The translations under genes and the position numbers were made by a program. The notes beneath the pieces are model-generated. The model made no database searches, was not told where the DNA came from, and saw only the letters and a program-made list of their open reading frames with translations. From Aromatoleum evansii (GTDB taxonomy: Bacteria > Pseudomonadota > Gammaproteobacteria > Burkholderiales > Rhodocyclaceae): a stretch of DNA of 64,000 bases. This document shows, piece by piece, positions 38,013-49,221 of the stretch (positions within the stretch are counted from its first letter, which is position 1; every line of letters starts with the position of its first letter). Location: contig NZ_WTVK01000004.1 of NCBI RefSeq assembly GCF_012910805.1, positions 84,148 through 148,147 of the forward strand, read 5' to 3'.

Positions 38013-38843
38013 ATGTTCACTCCCGGACACGTCTCCCCCGCCCCGCTCCGCGACGACGACCTGTGTTTCGTATTCCGCAAGAATGCCCTGCTCGTGCTCA
38101 ACAGCGAGGGCGAGACCCGGGTGCCCACGCGCAGGGAGCCGGGTGGGCTGGATCCGTCCGGTCCGCAGCACTACCTCGGACGCCTCGGCGATCGGCACTG
38201 CTACGCGGCCGCCGTCGGGCCCGAAGCGCCCGCTCCGGAGGGCATGGAATGGCACGACCTGCGCTCCCTGTTCGGGCGGCTCGACGAGACGTCGTTCGGG
38301 GTGGCGGGCCGCGCGGTCCAGATCGTGCAATGGGACCTGACGCATCGCTACTGCGGCCGCTGCGGCACGCCGACGGATCCGCACCCGGACGAACGTTCGC
38401 GGGTATGCCCCGGCTGCGGCATGGTCCACTACCCGCGCCTCGCCCCGGCGGTGATGGCTCTGGTGCGACGGGGCGACGAACTGCTCCTCGCGCGCTCGCC
38501 ACACTTTCCCGAAGGCATGTTCAGCGCGCTCGCGGGATTCGTCGAGCCGGGCGAGTCGCTGGAGCAGACCCTCGCGCGCGAGGTACGCGAGGAAGTCGGG
38601 ATCGAGATCACCAACGTGCGCTATTTCGGCAGCCAGCCGTGGCCCTTCCCGCATTCCCTGATGATCGGCTTCGTCGCGGATTACGCGGGCGGCAAGCTCG
38701 TCCTGCAACCCGAGGAGATCGAGGCCGCCGACTGGTTCACGATCGACCGGCTGCCGCGCCTGCCGCACCGCATCAGCATCGCGCGGCGACTGATCGATGC
38801 GACGGTGCGCGAAATCGCAGCGAAGCGTGGATCCGACGCTTGA
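38013..38843 (+). CDS. nudC: NAD(H) pyrophosphatase / RNA decapping hydrolase NudC
   Basis: 276 residues. After an N-terminal domain come a zinc ribbon (YCGRCGTPTDPHPDE then CPGCGMVHYPR), a Nudix box (GFVEPGESLEQTLAREVREEVG, in parts), and SQPWPFPHSLMIGF, the signature that marks NudC. It hydrolyses NADH to NMNH and AMP and removes NAD caps from RNA. Length and domain order are normal. Located between an unknown gene and ahpC. Confidence 0.95.
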   Translation: MFTPGHVSPAPLRDDDLCFVFRKNALLVLNSEGETRVPTRREPGGLDPSGPQHYLGRLGDRHCYAAAVGPEAPAPEGMEWHDLRSLFGRLDETSFGVAGRAVQIVQWDLTHRYCGRCGTPTDPHPDERSRVCPGCGMVHYPRLAPAVMALVRRGDELLLARSPHFPEGMFSALAGFVEPGESLEQTLAREVREEVGIEITNVRYFGSQPWPFPHSLMIGFVADYAGGKLVLQPEEIEAADWFTIDRLPRLPHRISIARRLIDATVREIAAKRGSDA

Positions 38844-38971
38844 TCGCAAGTGCCTATCGTATTCATTTTTTAGTTCAATTGGAGCTATCGCACCCCGGTC
38901 GGTAAAGTGACACCCATCGAGCAGGACACACCGCTCGGTCCCCTTACCCCACTACGACAATGGAGTGCGAC

Positions 38972-39535
38972 ATGTCCCAGATCAACCAGCAAGTCAAGCC
39001 GTTCAAAGCCACCGCCTACCACAACGGCAAGTTCATCGAAGTCAGCGACGAATCGCTGAAGGGCAAATGGTCGGTGGTGTTCTTCTACCCGGCCGACTTC
39101 ACCTTCGTGTGCCCGACCGAACTGGGCGACCTCGCCGACAACTACGCCGAGTTCCAGAAGCTGGGCGTCGAGATCTACAGTGTTTCGACCGACACCCACT
39201 TCACGCACAAGGCATGGCACGACAGCTCCGAGACCATCGGCAAGATCCAGTATCCGATGATCGGCGACCCGACCGGCACCATCTCGCGCAACTTCGACGT
39301 GATGATCGAGGAAGCCGGCCTGGCCGACCGCGGCACCTTCGTGATCGACCCGGAAGGCAGGATCCAGATCGTCGAGATCAACGCCGGCGGCATCGGCCGC
39401 GACGCCTCGGAGCTGCTGCGCAAGGTCAAGGCCGCGCAGTACGTCGCCAGCCACCCGGGTGAAGTCTGCCCGGCGAAGTGGAAGGAAGGCGACGCGACGC
39501 TGGCGCCCTCGCTGGACCTCGTCGGCAAGATCTAA
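38972..39535 (+). CDS. ahpC: Alkyl hydroperoxide reductase peroxiredoxin AhpC
   Basis: 187 residues, typical 2-Cys peroxiredoxin. The peroxidatic Cys is in [11 protein letters not shown] and the resolving Cys in [13 protein letters not shown]. It reduces peroxides using electrons from AhpF. The ATG at 38972 gives [19 protein letters not shown], matching the family start; an ATG 12 bases upstream is less likely. The AT-rich stretch 38861-38886 may carry its promoter, though I could not fit an OxyR box. ahpF follows after 197 bases. Confidence 0.97.
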   Translation: MSQINQQVKPFKATAYHNGKFIEVSDESLKGKWSVVFFYPADFTFVCPTELGDLADNYAEFQKLGVEIYSVSTDTHFTHKAWHDSSETIGKIQYPMIGDPTGTISRNFDVMIEEAGLADRGTFVIDPEGRIQIVEINAGGIGRDASELLRKVKAAQYVASHPGEVCPAKWKEGDATLAPSLDLVGKI

Positions 39536-39611
39536 GCCGATCCGTCACCCGTAGCGCGGAAGGGCGGAGCGCATTCCGCCAACGCCGGCGCCGAAGCAAA
39601 ACCCGCGGCCA

Positions 39612-39647
39612 CATGGCGGGATACGCCTTCGGCGCCTCCCGCCCTAC
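39612..39647 (-). repeat. 36-bp repeat, copy a (upstream of ahpF)
   Basis: Minus strand GTAGGGCGGGAGGCGCCGAA then GGCGTATCCCGCCATG. It is a near-identical inverted copy of the element at 41375-41410; the pair brackets ahpF. Confidence 0.8.
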
Positions 39648-39732
39648 GAAACCGTTGCCCATCCGGCACTAGCGGGCGGGCGCCACGAGCGCCCCCCCTG
39701 AATTCCCCCTGCATTTCACGGACGATCCCGCC

Positions 39733-41289
39733 ATGCTCGACGCGAACATCAAGAACCAGTTGAAGGCCTACCTCGAACGAGTCACCCAGCCGATCGAAAT
39801 CGTCGCGTCCCTGGACGACAGCGACAAGTCGCGCGAGATGCAGGCCCTGCTCGGCGACATCGCCGAACAGTCGAACCGCATCACCGTCATCGAACGCCGC
39901 GATGACGCCGAGCGCAAGCCTTCCTTCGCGATCAACCGCGCCGGCGAAGACACCGGCGTGCGCTTTGCCGGCCTCCCGATGGGGCATGAATTCACCTCGC
40001 TGATCCTCGCGCTGCTGCAGGTCGGCGGTCATCCGCCCAAGGTCGAGCAGGAAGTCATCGACCAGATCCGCGCGATCGAAGGCACGTACGAGTTCGAGAC
40101 CTTCATCTCGCTGTCGTGCCACAACTGCCCGGACGTCGTGCAGGCGCTCAACCTGATGGCGGTGATCAACCCCAACATCCGCCACACGATGATCGACGGC
40201 GCGCTGTTCCAGGACGAGGTCAACGAGCGCCAGATCATGGCGGTGCCGACCGTGTTCCTGAATGGTCAGCACTTCGGCCAGGGTCGCATGGAGCTCGCCG
40301 AGATCGTGGCGAAGATCGACACCGGCGCCCAAACGCGCGCCGCGGAGAAGATTTCAGCGAAGGGCGAATTCGACGTGCTGGTCGTCGGCGGCGGGCCGGC
40401 GGGTGCGGCGGCGGCGATCTACGCCGCGCGCAAGGGCATCCGCACCGGTGTCGTCGCCGAACGCTTCGGCGGCCAAGTGACGGACACGCTCGCGATCGAA
40501 AACTTCATCTCGGTGAAGGCCACCGAAGGCCCGAAGCTCGCGGCAGCCCTCGAAGAGCACGTCAAGGAATACGAGGTCGACGTCATGAACCTGCAACGCG
40601 CCGCGGCGGTGATCCCGGGCGAGCGCGGCTTCGAGGTGAAACTCGAGAACGGCGCCTCGCTCCAGGCGCGCACCGTGATCCTCGCGACCGGGGCGCGCTG
40701 GCGCGAGATGAACGTGCCGGGCGAAAAGGAATTCCGCGGCAAGGGTGTGGCCTACTGCCCGCACTGCGACGGCCCGCTGTTCAAGGGCAAGCGCGTCGCG
40801 GTGATCGGCGGCGGCAACTCGGGCGTCGAGGCGGCGATCGACCTCGCGGGCATCGTCTCGCACGTCACGCTGCTCGAATTCGCCGACTCGCTGCGCGCCG
40901 ACGCCGTGCTGCAGAAAAAGCTCGCGAGCCTGCCCAACGTCACGGTGATCACCAATGCGCAGACCACCGAAGTGACGGGCGACGCGAAGGTGAACGGCCT
41001 GGTCTACAAGGACCGCGTGTCGGGCGACTCGCAGCGGATCGAACTGGAAGGCATCTTCGTGCAGATCGGCCTGCTGCCGAACACCGACTTCGTGAAGGAC
41101 ACGGTCGAGCGCACGCGCTTCGGCGAGATCGTCGTCGATGCGCGCGGCCAGACCTCGGTGCCGGGCCTCTTCGCCGCCGGCGACTGCACGACGGTGCCGT
41201 TCAAGCAGATCGTGATCGCGATGGGCGAAGGCGCGAAGGCCTCACTGGCGGCCTTCGATCACCTGATCAGGGAGTCCGTGCCGGCCTGA
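39733..41289 (+). CDS. ahpF: Alkyl hydroperoxide reductase flavoprotein AhpF
   Basis: 518 residues. The N-terminal double-thioredoxin-like domain has CHNC ([12 protein letters not shown]). The C-terminal thioredoxin-reductase-like part has FAD-binding [23 protein letters not shown] (in part), the redox-active CPHC ([13 protein letters not shown]), the NAD(P)H-binding [15 protein letters not shown] and the FAD-tail [13 protein letters not shown]. It passes electrons from NADH to AhpC. Normal length. Confidence 0.97.
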   Translation: MLDANIKNQLKAYLERVTQPIEIVASLDDSDKSREMQALLGDIAEQSNRITVIERRDDAERKPSFAINRAGEDTGVRFAGLPMGHEFTSLILALLQVGGHPPKVEQEVIDQIRAIEGTYEFETFISLSCHNCPDVVQALNLMAVINPNIRHTMIDGALFQDEVNERQIMAVPTVFLNGQHFGQGRMELAEIVAKIDTGAQTRAAEKISAKGEFDVLVVGGGPAGAAAAIYAARKGIRTGVVAERFGGQVTDTLAIENFISVKATEGPKLAAALEEHVKEYEVDVMNLQRAAAVIPGERGFEVKLENGASLQARTVILATGARWREMNVPGEKEFRGKGVAYCPHCDGPLFKGKRVAVIGGGNSGVEAAIDLAGIVSHVTLLEFADSLRADAVLQKKLASLPNVTVITNAQTTEVTGDAKVNGLVYKDRVSGDSQRIELEGIFVQIGLLPNTDFVKDTVERTRFGEIVVDARGQTSVPGLFAAGDCTTVPFKQIVIAMGEGAKASLAAFDHLIRESVPA

Positions 41290-41374
41290 TGTGGAGGGCG
41301 ATTGCCCGGCCTTCCGGCGGGATGCGCTCCGCTCCTCCGGCTCTTTCGAGCCGAGACGCCGGTCCCGGTGTTGC

Positions 41375-41410
41375 GTAGGGCGGGAGGAGCCGAAGGCGTA
41401 TCCCGCCATG
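41375..41410 (+). repeat. 36-bp repeat, copy b (downstream of ahpF)
   Basis: Plus strand GTAGGGCGGGAGGAGCCGAA then GGCGTATCCCGCCATG, differing from copy a by one base. Opposite orientation to copy a. Confidence 0.8.
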
Positions 41411-41459
41411 CGGCCGGTGGCATATCGCCGACCGCATGGCGTCGCGAGATGCGCTGGGC

Positions 41460-42035
41460 TCAAGCCGCGGCGCGACGGTCCGGGAAGTCGATGAGTGCGT
41501 CGCGCTGACGGCGCTCGGCGTACAACGATTCCTCCAGCCCGGCACGGCCAGCGGCGGCGCCGGACCCGGCCGGCACCTTGCCCGCCACGGCCGCAAGATT
41601 GCCCTGTGCCGCGGACAGCAGTTCGTAGCACGACGCGGCGAGCGCCTCGATGCGGCGCGCATTCTGGGCATGCAGCGGCGAAAAGGCATCGTCGGACGAC
41701 GCGGCCGGATCGGCCTCCTGTCGCAATGCCAGCTCGGAAATCGCGATGTTCGCGGCCTCGTTCTGGATCTGGTAGAGCCGTTCGCGCAGCGCCACGAGGG
41801 CGGTGTTCATGCGCGCGATCGTGCGCATCGTCGGCAGGCGCCGCGGTGCACCCTCCGCGCGGTCCGTCCATTGCGCGAGACCGTCATCGACGGTCTCGCG
41901 TGCGAGCTGCCACGCCACTTCGGCATTCAGGCGCTGGTCCCACGCCATGTCGTTCGCCTCGGGCTGTCCGATCGGCGGGATGAACTCGTTCTCCAGATCG
42001 CTCGTGGGAAGTCGTTCGGTCGTTGTCGTGCTCAT
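41460..42035 (-). CDS. Hypothetical protein, helical
   Basis: 191 residues from the ATG at 42035 (MSTTTTERLPTSDLENEF), with GGAGGAGAC upstream. The middle (WQLARETVDDGLAQWTDRA to QIQNEAANIAISELALRQE) looks helical and could form a coiled coil. Ala and Arg are abundant; two cysteines at most. No known family is recognised. It is not adjacent to a clear operon partner; ahpF is convergent to it. Confidence 0.55.
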   Translation of the reverse strand: MSTTTTERLPTSDLENEFIPPIGQPEANDMAWDQRLNAEVAWQLARETVDDGLAQWTDRAEGAPRRLPTMRTIARMNTALVALRERLYQIQNEAANIAISELALRQEADPAASSDDAFSPLHAQNARRIEALAASCYELLSAAQGNLAAVAGKVPAGSGAAAGRAGLEESLYAERRQRDALIDFPDRRAAA

Positions 42036-42269
42036 TGCTGTCTCCTCCATTGAAACCTGTCCGGCTGCGGTCTGATGCCGATTTGCCGGTCGATGCTAAA
42101 ATCCAGACGTTGCAAAATTATTATCGAAATCAAAGACCTCGCCGATACCTCCCTTCGGGTAGCGCCACTACCCGCTTTCGGGCCAGTCGATGAATCCCAG
42201 TCGCCATTAGAACGTATTGCGCCGCGAAGGTTCGCGACGAGGTCCCGGAATACGGGTCCGGCAGCGCGT

Positions 42270-44174
42270 CTAGCGCAAGGCCCGCTCGATGAAATTGCGC
42301 GGCACGCGGGGGCGCGGAACGCGGTCGGAGAACCAGCCGCGCACGTCCTGCTCCAGGCCGATGCCGTGCATGTAGTTGTAGAGCGCCTTGTTGAGCGCCA
42401 CGCCCAGCGTGTCGTGGTCGACACCGGTCGGGTCGATGAAGCGCACGTCGTTCTTCGCGAAGGTCACGGGCGGCAGCGGGACGAGCTTCACGCCATACTC
42501 GTCCGGGTTCTGGCCGACCGGCGAATGCACCGTGCACGCGAAGCGATGGAAGAAGCCCGACTGGATGCAGCCGGATTCGAAGAGCTGGCGCACGTATTCG
42601 AGCGCGTCGACGGTGTCCTGCACCGTCTGCGTCGGGAAACCGTACATCAGGTAGGCGTGCACGAGGATGCCTGCCTCGGTGAAGGCATTGGTGACGCGCG
42701 CGACCTGGTCGACCGACACGCCCTTCTTCATGAGCTGCAGCAGGCGGTCGGAGGCGACCTCCAGCCCGCCCGACACGGCGATGCAGCCGCTGTCGGCGAG
42801 CAGGCGGCACAGTTCCGGGGTGAAGGACTTTTCGAAGCGGATATTGCCCCACCACGAGATCGCCACGCCGCGCTCGAGGAGTTCCTGCGCGAGCGCCTTC
42901 AGAGCCTTGGGCGGCGCGGCCTCGTCGACGAAGTGGAAGCCCGTCTGCCCCGTCTCGGCGATGATCGCCTCGATGCGGTCGACCAGCGTCTTCGCGCTCG
43001 CGCCGTCGTAGCGCGAGATGTAGTCGAGGCTCACGTCGCAGAAGCTGCACTTCTTCCAGTAGCAGCCGTGCGCGACGGTGAGCTTGTTCCAGCGCCCGTC
43101 CGACCACAGGCGGTGCATGGGGTTGAGCATGTCGAGCACCGACAGGTAGCGGTCGAGCGGCAGGCCGTCCCAGGTCGGGGTGCCGACTTCGGCGAAGGCG
43201 ATGTCGGCCTCGCCGAGGTTCACGTAGCGCACTTCGCCGCCGTCGGGATCGCGGAAGAAGCTGCGCACGAGGCGCGAGCGGCCGCGCCCGCCCTTGAGGT
43301 GGTCGAGCAGCGCGAGGATGGGGCGCTCGCCGTCGTCGAGGGTGACGAAGTCGAAGTAGTCGAAGACGCGCGTCTCCTTGAGTTCGCGCAGCTCGGTGTT
43401 CACGAAGCCGCCGCCCAGCACGGTGACGATCTTCGGGTCGTGGGCCTTGATCGCCTGGGCGATGCGGAAGGCGCCGTACACCGCGCCGGGAAAGGGCACC
43501 GACAGCAGCACGACCTGCGGCGCATGGCGGGCAATCGCGTCGAGGGTGAGCGCGCGCAGCGTCTCGTCGACGAGGTTCATCCGCTCGGCCAGCGCCTGCG
43601 CCAGCGGTTCGAAGTTCGCCTGGCTCTGCGCCAGCGATTCGGCGTAACGGACGAACTCGAAGCGCGGATCGACCGCCTCGCGCAGCACGTCCGCGACGTC
43701 GTTGAGGTACAGCGTCGCGAGGTGGCGGGCACGGTCCTCCAGACCCAGCGCGCCGAAGGCCCACGCGAGCGGGTCGCCGCCTTCCGGGTCGATGTAGACG
43801 TCCAGCGATTCGAAGCGCGAGCCTTCGGGCAGGAAGTTGCGCCCGCAGATGCGGTTCGCGAGCGTGGGATCGCGGCCCTGCAGGAAGGCGATGGCCGGGT
43901 CTATCGTCAGCCGGTAACGCTCGAACTGCGCGAGGAAGGCTCTCACGCGCGGGCTGCGCTGGCGTTCCGGGGTCGCCTCGATGCGTCCGCGAATGGCCGT
44001 GAGCCCGTCGCGCGAGAACAGGCGCAGCACCAGCGCGAGAGCGAGGTCTTCCTGCACCGCGTCGACGCCGCGCGAGCGCAGGAAGCCGGTGAGATAGGCC
44101 GTCGACGGGTACGGGGTATTGAGTTGCGTCATCGGCGGGATCACCGACAGGACGCGCAGGGAGATTTCGGACAT
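42270..44174 (-). CDS. B12-binding-like radical SAM protein
   Basis: 634 residues. The N-terminal half has a Rossmann-like segment (APQVVLLSVPFPGAVYGAFRIAQAIKAHDPKIVTVLGGGFVN, in parts) as in cobalamin-binding radical SAM enzymes, but no DxHxxG motif. The iron-sulphur cluster motif is GCYWKKCSFC, with C-x4-C-x2-C spacing instead of the standard C-x3-C-x2-C. SGGLEVASDRLLQLMKKG and AYLMYGFPTQT are typical downstream radical SAM motifs. Substrate unknown. The start MSEISLRVLSVIPPM at 44174 fits the fold. The product is probably an anaerobic modification or tailoring enzyme. Confidence 0.87.
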   Translation of the reverse strand: MSEISLRVLSVIPPMTQLNTPYPSTAYLTGFLRSRGVDAVQEDLALALVLRLFSRDGLTAIRGRIEATPERQRSPRVRAFLAQFERYRLTIDPAIAFLQGRDPTLANRICGRNFLPEGSRFESLDVYIDPEGGDPLAWAFGALGLEDRARHLATLYLNDVADVLREAVDPRFEFVRYAESLAQSQANFEPLAQALAERMNLVDETLRALTLDAIARHAPQVVLLSVPFPGAVYGAFRIAQAIKAHDPKIVTVLGGGFVNTELRELKETRVFDYFDFVTLDDGERPILALLDHLKGGRGRSRLVRSFFRDPDGGEVRYVNLGEADIAFAEVGTPTWDGLPLDRYLSVLDMLNPMHRLWSDGRWNKLTVAHGCYWKKCSFCDVSLDYISRYDGASAKTLVDRIEAIIAETGQTGFHFVDEAAPPKALKALAQELLERGVAISWWGNIRFEKSFTPELCRLLADSGCIAVSGGLEVASDRLLQLMKKGVSVDQVARVTNAFTEAGILVHAYLMYGFPTQTVQDTVDALEYVRQLFESGCIQSGFFHRFACTVHSPVGQNPDEYGVKLVPLPPVTFAKNDVRFIDPTGVDHDTLGVALNKALYNYMHGIGLEQDVRGWFSDRVPRPRVPRNFIERALR

Positions 44175-44269
44175 GGCGGACGGCGCGCGGCCGTGTTGTG
44201 CGGACTGTAGCAGCGGCATTCTAGGGTAAGGCGGTTCCGCTGGGCAGATCGTCGGATGGGCACGATTCC

Positions 44270-44343
44270 GTGGGAGCGGCTTCAGCCGCGAATCGGCGCC
44301 TGGCGAACCACGCCGTTTGATTCGCGGCTGAAGCCGCTCCCAC
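44270..44343. repeat. REP-like inverted repeat, copy 4
   Basis: Complete left and right arms around a spacer of about 30 bases, plus a trailing extra right half-arm (GAAGCCGCTCCCAC at about 44346-44359). It lies between two minus-strand genes. Confidence 0.9.
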
Positions 44344-44379
44344 ACGAAGCCGCTCCCACGGTCATATGCCGAGCACGCC

Positions 44380-47160
44380 TCAGTGCAGCCGGCTGGCCCG
44401 CGGCAGCGGCAAGCACGCGCCACCCCGCACCAGATTCGCGAACTCGACCGCAGGAATCGGGCGGCTGCACAGGAAGCCCTGCATCTCGTCACAACGATGG
44501 CGCCGCAGGAAGTCGAGCTGCGCTTCCGTCTCCACGCCTTCGGCGACGACCGTCTGGTTCAGGCTGTGCGCCAGCGAGATGACCATGCGCGCGATCGCGG
44601 CGTCCTCGGACGAAGTCGTGAGGTCGGCGACGAAGGACTGGTCGATCTTGACGCTATCGATGAGGAAGCGCTTGAGGTAGTTCAGGCTGGAATAACCGGT
44701 GCCGAAGTCGTCGAGCGAGACCAGCACGCCGATGTCCTTGAGCGTGCGCAGGATCACGATGGTCCGCTCCGGGTTGCTCATCACGCCGCTCTCGGTGACT
44801 TCGAGATGCAGTTGCCGCGCGGGCACCTCGGACGCACGCAGGGCCTCGCCCAGCACGCCGACGAGATCCTCCTGCTGGAACTGCCGCGCCGAGACATTGA
44901 CCGCGACGCTGACGCCCGTGAGCCCTTCCTCGCGCCAGGCCTTCAACTGACGGCACGCGGTGTTGATGACCCATTCGCCGATCGGCACGATGAGGCCCGT
45001 TTCCTCGGCGAGGGGGATGAAGTCGGCCGGCGACACCATGCCCAGCACCGGATGGCGCCAGCGGATCAGCGCCTCGGCACCGACCACGCGCCCGTTGGCG
45101 AGCTCGACCTTGGGCTGGTAGTGCAGCTCGAGCTCGTCCTGCTCCAGCGCCCGGCGCAGGCCGTTCTCGAGTTCCAGGCGTTCGAGCATGCGCGCGTTCA
45201 TCTCGGGCGCGTAGAAGCGGAAGTCGTTGCGGCCCTGCTCCTTCGCGCGGTACATCGCAACATCGGCATTCTTCACCAGCAGGGCCGCCGATTCGCCATC
45301 GCGCGGGAACAGCGCGACGCCCAGGCTGCCGGTGACGACCATCTCGTGGCCCGACAACTTCATCGGCGCCGACACGGCCTGCAGCACCTTGGCGGCGAGC
45401 GATGCGGCATCGCTTTCGGCCCACAGCTCGGACATGACGATCATGAACTCGTCGCCGCCGAGGCGCGCCACGGTGTCGCCCTGGCGCACGCAGGCGGCGA
45501 GGCGCCGCGCCACCTCGCAAATCAGCTCGTCGCCGACGGCATGGCCGAGGCTGTCGTTGATCAGCTTGAAGCGGTCGATGTCGAGCAGCATCACGGCGAC
45601 CGCGCCGGCGTTGCGCTGCGCGCGGATCATCGCCTGCTGCAGGCGGTCGTTGAGCAGGTTGCGGTTGGCGAGCCCGGTGAGCGCGTCGTGGTTGGCCTGC
45701 TGTTCGAGTTCCGCCTCGTAACGCTTGCGGTCGGTGAGGTCGTTGAAGATCGAGATGAAGTGCGACACGCGTCCGCTCGGGTCGTGCATCGACGCGAGCG
45801 AGACTTCATTCCAGAACAGCGAGCCGTCCTTGCGGTAGCAGCGCAGCGTCACGCGCGCGTCGCGCCCGCGGCGCACGGCCTCGCGCAAGCGTTCGATGTC
45901 GGGCTGGTCCCAGTCGTTGCCGATGAGCAGGCGCGTGTTGCGCCCGATGATCTCCTCCGGCGCATAGCCGGTCATCAGCGTGAAGGCCGGATTGACGTAC
46001 AGCACCGGGTTGTCGGCCTCGCGGTCGGCGGCGCTGATCACGATGGCGTTGATGCTCTCGTCGATCGCGCGGTTGCGCAGGCGCAGCGTCTCCTCGGTGC
46101 GCTGCTGCACGACGCGCGCACGCAGCGTGTGGATGCCGTAGGCGATGTCGTCGGCGAGCTCACCGAGCAGTTCGAGTTCATCCGCATCGAAGGCTTCCTT
46201 CTCGCGCGTGACGATGCACAGCACGCCGAAGGTTTCGTGCTCGAACACGAGGGGCAGCACCGCGGCCGCCTGGTAGCCGCGCCCGATCGCCGCCTCGCGC
46301 CAGCGCCCGACGCGCGGATCGCTCGCGATGTCGCGCACGACCTGTGGTTCGCGCGTGCGCACCGCCTCGCCCACCGGGCCGTTGCCGCAGGCATTGTCGC
46401 CCCAGGAGAAGCGGAAGGATTTCAGCAGGGCGGCCCCTTCGCCGGCGGCGGCGACCGTCTCCACGGTGCAGTCGGCGTCGTGCCACGCCAGGCTCACCCA
46501 GGCGATGCCGTAATTGCCGAGTTCGACGAGGAAGCGGCACATCTCCGCGAGCAGCCGCCGCTCGTCGGTGGCACGCACCAGCGTACGGTTGCATTCGGCC
46601 ATCACCTTGCGCGCGCGCAGCACGCGCCGCAGCTGCGCCTCCGCGAGCTTGCGGGTCTCGACCTCGCTGGCGAGATCCGCCGCACGACGTTCGAGCTCCT
46701 CGGCCTTGGCTGCGAGCTTGTCGGTGAGCACGCGCAAGTGCTCGCGTTCGAACTCGGCGTCGCTTGCAGGCGGGTTTTCCCGAGCGGCCTCCGCCAGCAC
46801 CTCCGCAATGGTCCGCACGATCACTTCCGGGTCGCACGGTTTCACCAGGATGCGCGAGACACCGAGGATCCCGGCGAGGTGGCGCACTTCGCGCTCATGG
46901 TAGTTGGCGGTGTGGAAGATCACGCGCGTGTGGGCGATCTCGGGGTCGGCACGCAGCCGGCGCACGAATTCGTAACCGTCCACGTTGGGCATGAGGATGT
47001 CGCAGATGACCAGCTGCGGACGCTGCGCCCGCACGATGGCGAGCCCCTCGGCTCCATCGCCCGCCTCCAGTGCCTCGTGCCCCTCATAGCCGGCCAGGGC
47101 GACGATGAGTTCGCGATTCACGGCATGGTCGTCTATGACAAGGATCTTCGCCATCGGCAC
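44380..47160 (-). CDS. Response regulator with GAF-PAS-GGDEF-EAL output
   Basis: 926 residues. Domains in order: receiver with phosphoacceptor Asp54 (ICDILMPNVDG) and Lys in ILVKPCD; a coiled-coil linker (about 145-180); GAF (about 200-350, SWGDNACGNGPVGEAVRTREP in parts); PAS/PAC (about 365-485, NAIVISAADREADNPVLYVN); intact GGDEF (RLGGDEF); intact EAL (GAEALIRWRHP, VTESGVM, DDFGTGYSSLNYLK, KIDQSFV). Both c-di-GMP synthesis and hydrolysis are possible. It is the last gene of a minus-strand operon with a histidine kinase and a stand-alone receiver, so phosphorylation probably controls c-di-GMP. ATG at 47160 or 47154. Confidence 0.94.
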   Translation of the reverse strand: MPMAKILVIDDHAVNRELIVALAGYEGHEALEAGDGAEGLAIVRAQRPQLVICDILMPNVDGYEFVRRLRADPEIAHTRVIFHTANYHEREVRHLAGILGVSRILVKPCDPEVIVRTIAEVLAEAARENPPASDAEFEREHLRVLTDKLAAKAEELERRAADLASEVETRKLAEAQLRRVLRARKVMAECNRTLVRATDERRLLAEMCRFLVELGNYGIAWVSLAWHDADCTVETVAAAGEGAALLKSFRFSWGDNACGNGPVGEAVRTREPQVVRDIASDPRVGRWREAAIGRGYQAAAVLPLVFEHETFGVLCIVTREKEAFDADELELLGELADDIAYGIHTLRARVVQQRTEETLRLRNRAIDESINAIVISAADREADNPVLYVNPAFTLMTGYAPEEIIGRNTRLLIGNDWDQPDIERLREAVRRGRDARVTLRCYRKDGSLFWNEVSLASMHDPSGRVSHFISIFNDLTDRKRYEAELEQQANHDALTGLANRNLLNDRLQQAMIRAQRNAGAVAVMLLDIDRFKLINDSLGHAVGDELICEVARRLAACVRQGDTVARLGGDEFMIVMSELWAESDAASLAAKVLQAVSAPMKLSGHEMVVTGSLGVALFPRDGESAALLVKNADVAMYRAKEQGRNDFRFYAPEMNARMLERLELENGLRRALEQDELELHYQPKVELANGRVVGAEALIRWRHPVLGMVSPADFIPLAEETGLIVPIGEWVINTACRQLKAWREEGLTGVSVAVNVSARQFQQEDLVGVLGEALRASEVPARQLHLEVTESGVMSNPERTIVILRTLKDIGVLVSLDDFGTGYSSLNYLKRFLIDSVKIDQSFVADLTTSSEDAAIARMVISLAHSLNQTVVAEGVETEAQLDFLRRHRCDEMQGFLCSRPIPAVEFANLVRGGACLPLPRASRLH

Positions 47161-47166
47161 GCATCC

Positions 47167-47573
47167 TCACTCGCCGGCAGCCGGACCGGCCATGCGCCGT
47201 CCGGCCTTCAGATAGGCTTCGACCTCGCTGACGAAGGTCTCGGGTACGATGGGCTTCGAGATATAGCCGTCGAAACCCGCGAGCATGACGCGAGTCTGGT
47301 CGCCCGACATCGAGAACGCTGTGACCGCGATCACGGGGATGTCGTTCAGGGCGGCGTCGGCGCGGATGTGACGAAGCATTTCGAAGCCGTCCATCACCGG
47401 CATGCGCAGGTCGCTGATGACGAGTTCGGGCGGGGGCTCCCTGCGGGCGAGTTCCAGCCCCTGCAGGCCGTCCTCGGCGATCAGCACGGTGTGCCCGGCC
47501 GCTTCGAGCAGGTAGCTGACGAGTTCGAGATTCGCCGGGTTGTCCTCGACGAGGAGAATGCGCGCCGCCATGC

Positions 47574-47577
<4 letters not shown>
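47167..47577 (-). CDS. Single-domain response regulator
   Basis: 136 residues, a lone receiver domain: acidic ILLVEDNPANLEL, phosphoacceptor Asp56 (VISDLRMPVMDGFEML), Thr/Ser in VIAVTAFSMSG and Lys in GYISKPIV. No output domain, so it may relay phosphate in a branch or act by protein contact. It overlaps the upstream kinase gene by 4 bases and is 6 bases from the GGDEF-EAL gene. Confidence 0.93.
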
Positions 47578-49061
<1,484 letters not shown>

Positions 49062-49138
49062 TCCCCGGTTCGCGAATGCTGCGCGGAATGGGGGGAGGTC
49101 GCTCCGTGGTGCGGAATTGAATCCCCGTCCATGACGTA

Positions 49139-49167
49139 TCTATAGCAAATCGCCGCGCCGTATCCAA
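49139..49167 (-). promoter_or_regulatory. Candidate sigma-70-type promoter of the kinase/receiver/c-di-GMP operon
   Basis: On the minus strand TTGGAT (49167-49162), 17 bases, TATAGA (49144-49139). Good match and spacing; transcript start near 49131 would leave a 5' leader of about 70 bases before the kinase ATG. Confidence 0.5.
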
Positions 49168-49221
49168 CTGTTTTTGTCGGGTAATAGCCCTGATAAACGC
49201 ATGGTTTTCAAGCACCTGCGC

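Noticed and set aside
38840..38895. OxyR binding site before ahpC
   Set aside because: CTATCG occurs twice in an AT-rich region, but the ATAG-N7-CTAT spacing of OxyR sites could not be fitted.
42075..44210. 711-codon open frame on the plus strand opposite the radical SAM gene
   Set aside because: No recognisable motifs; the minus strand carries the radical SAM cluster motif and matching downstream motifs.
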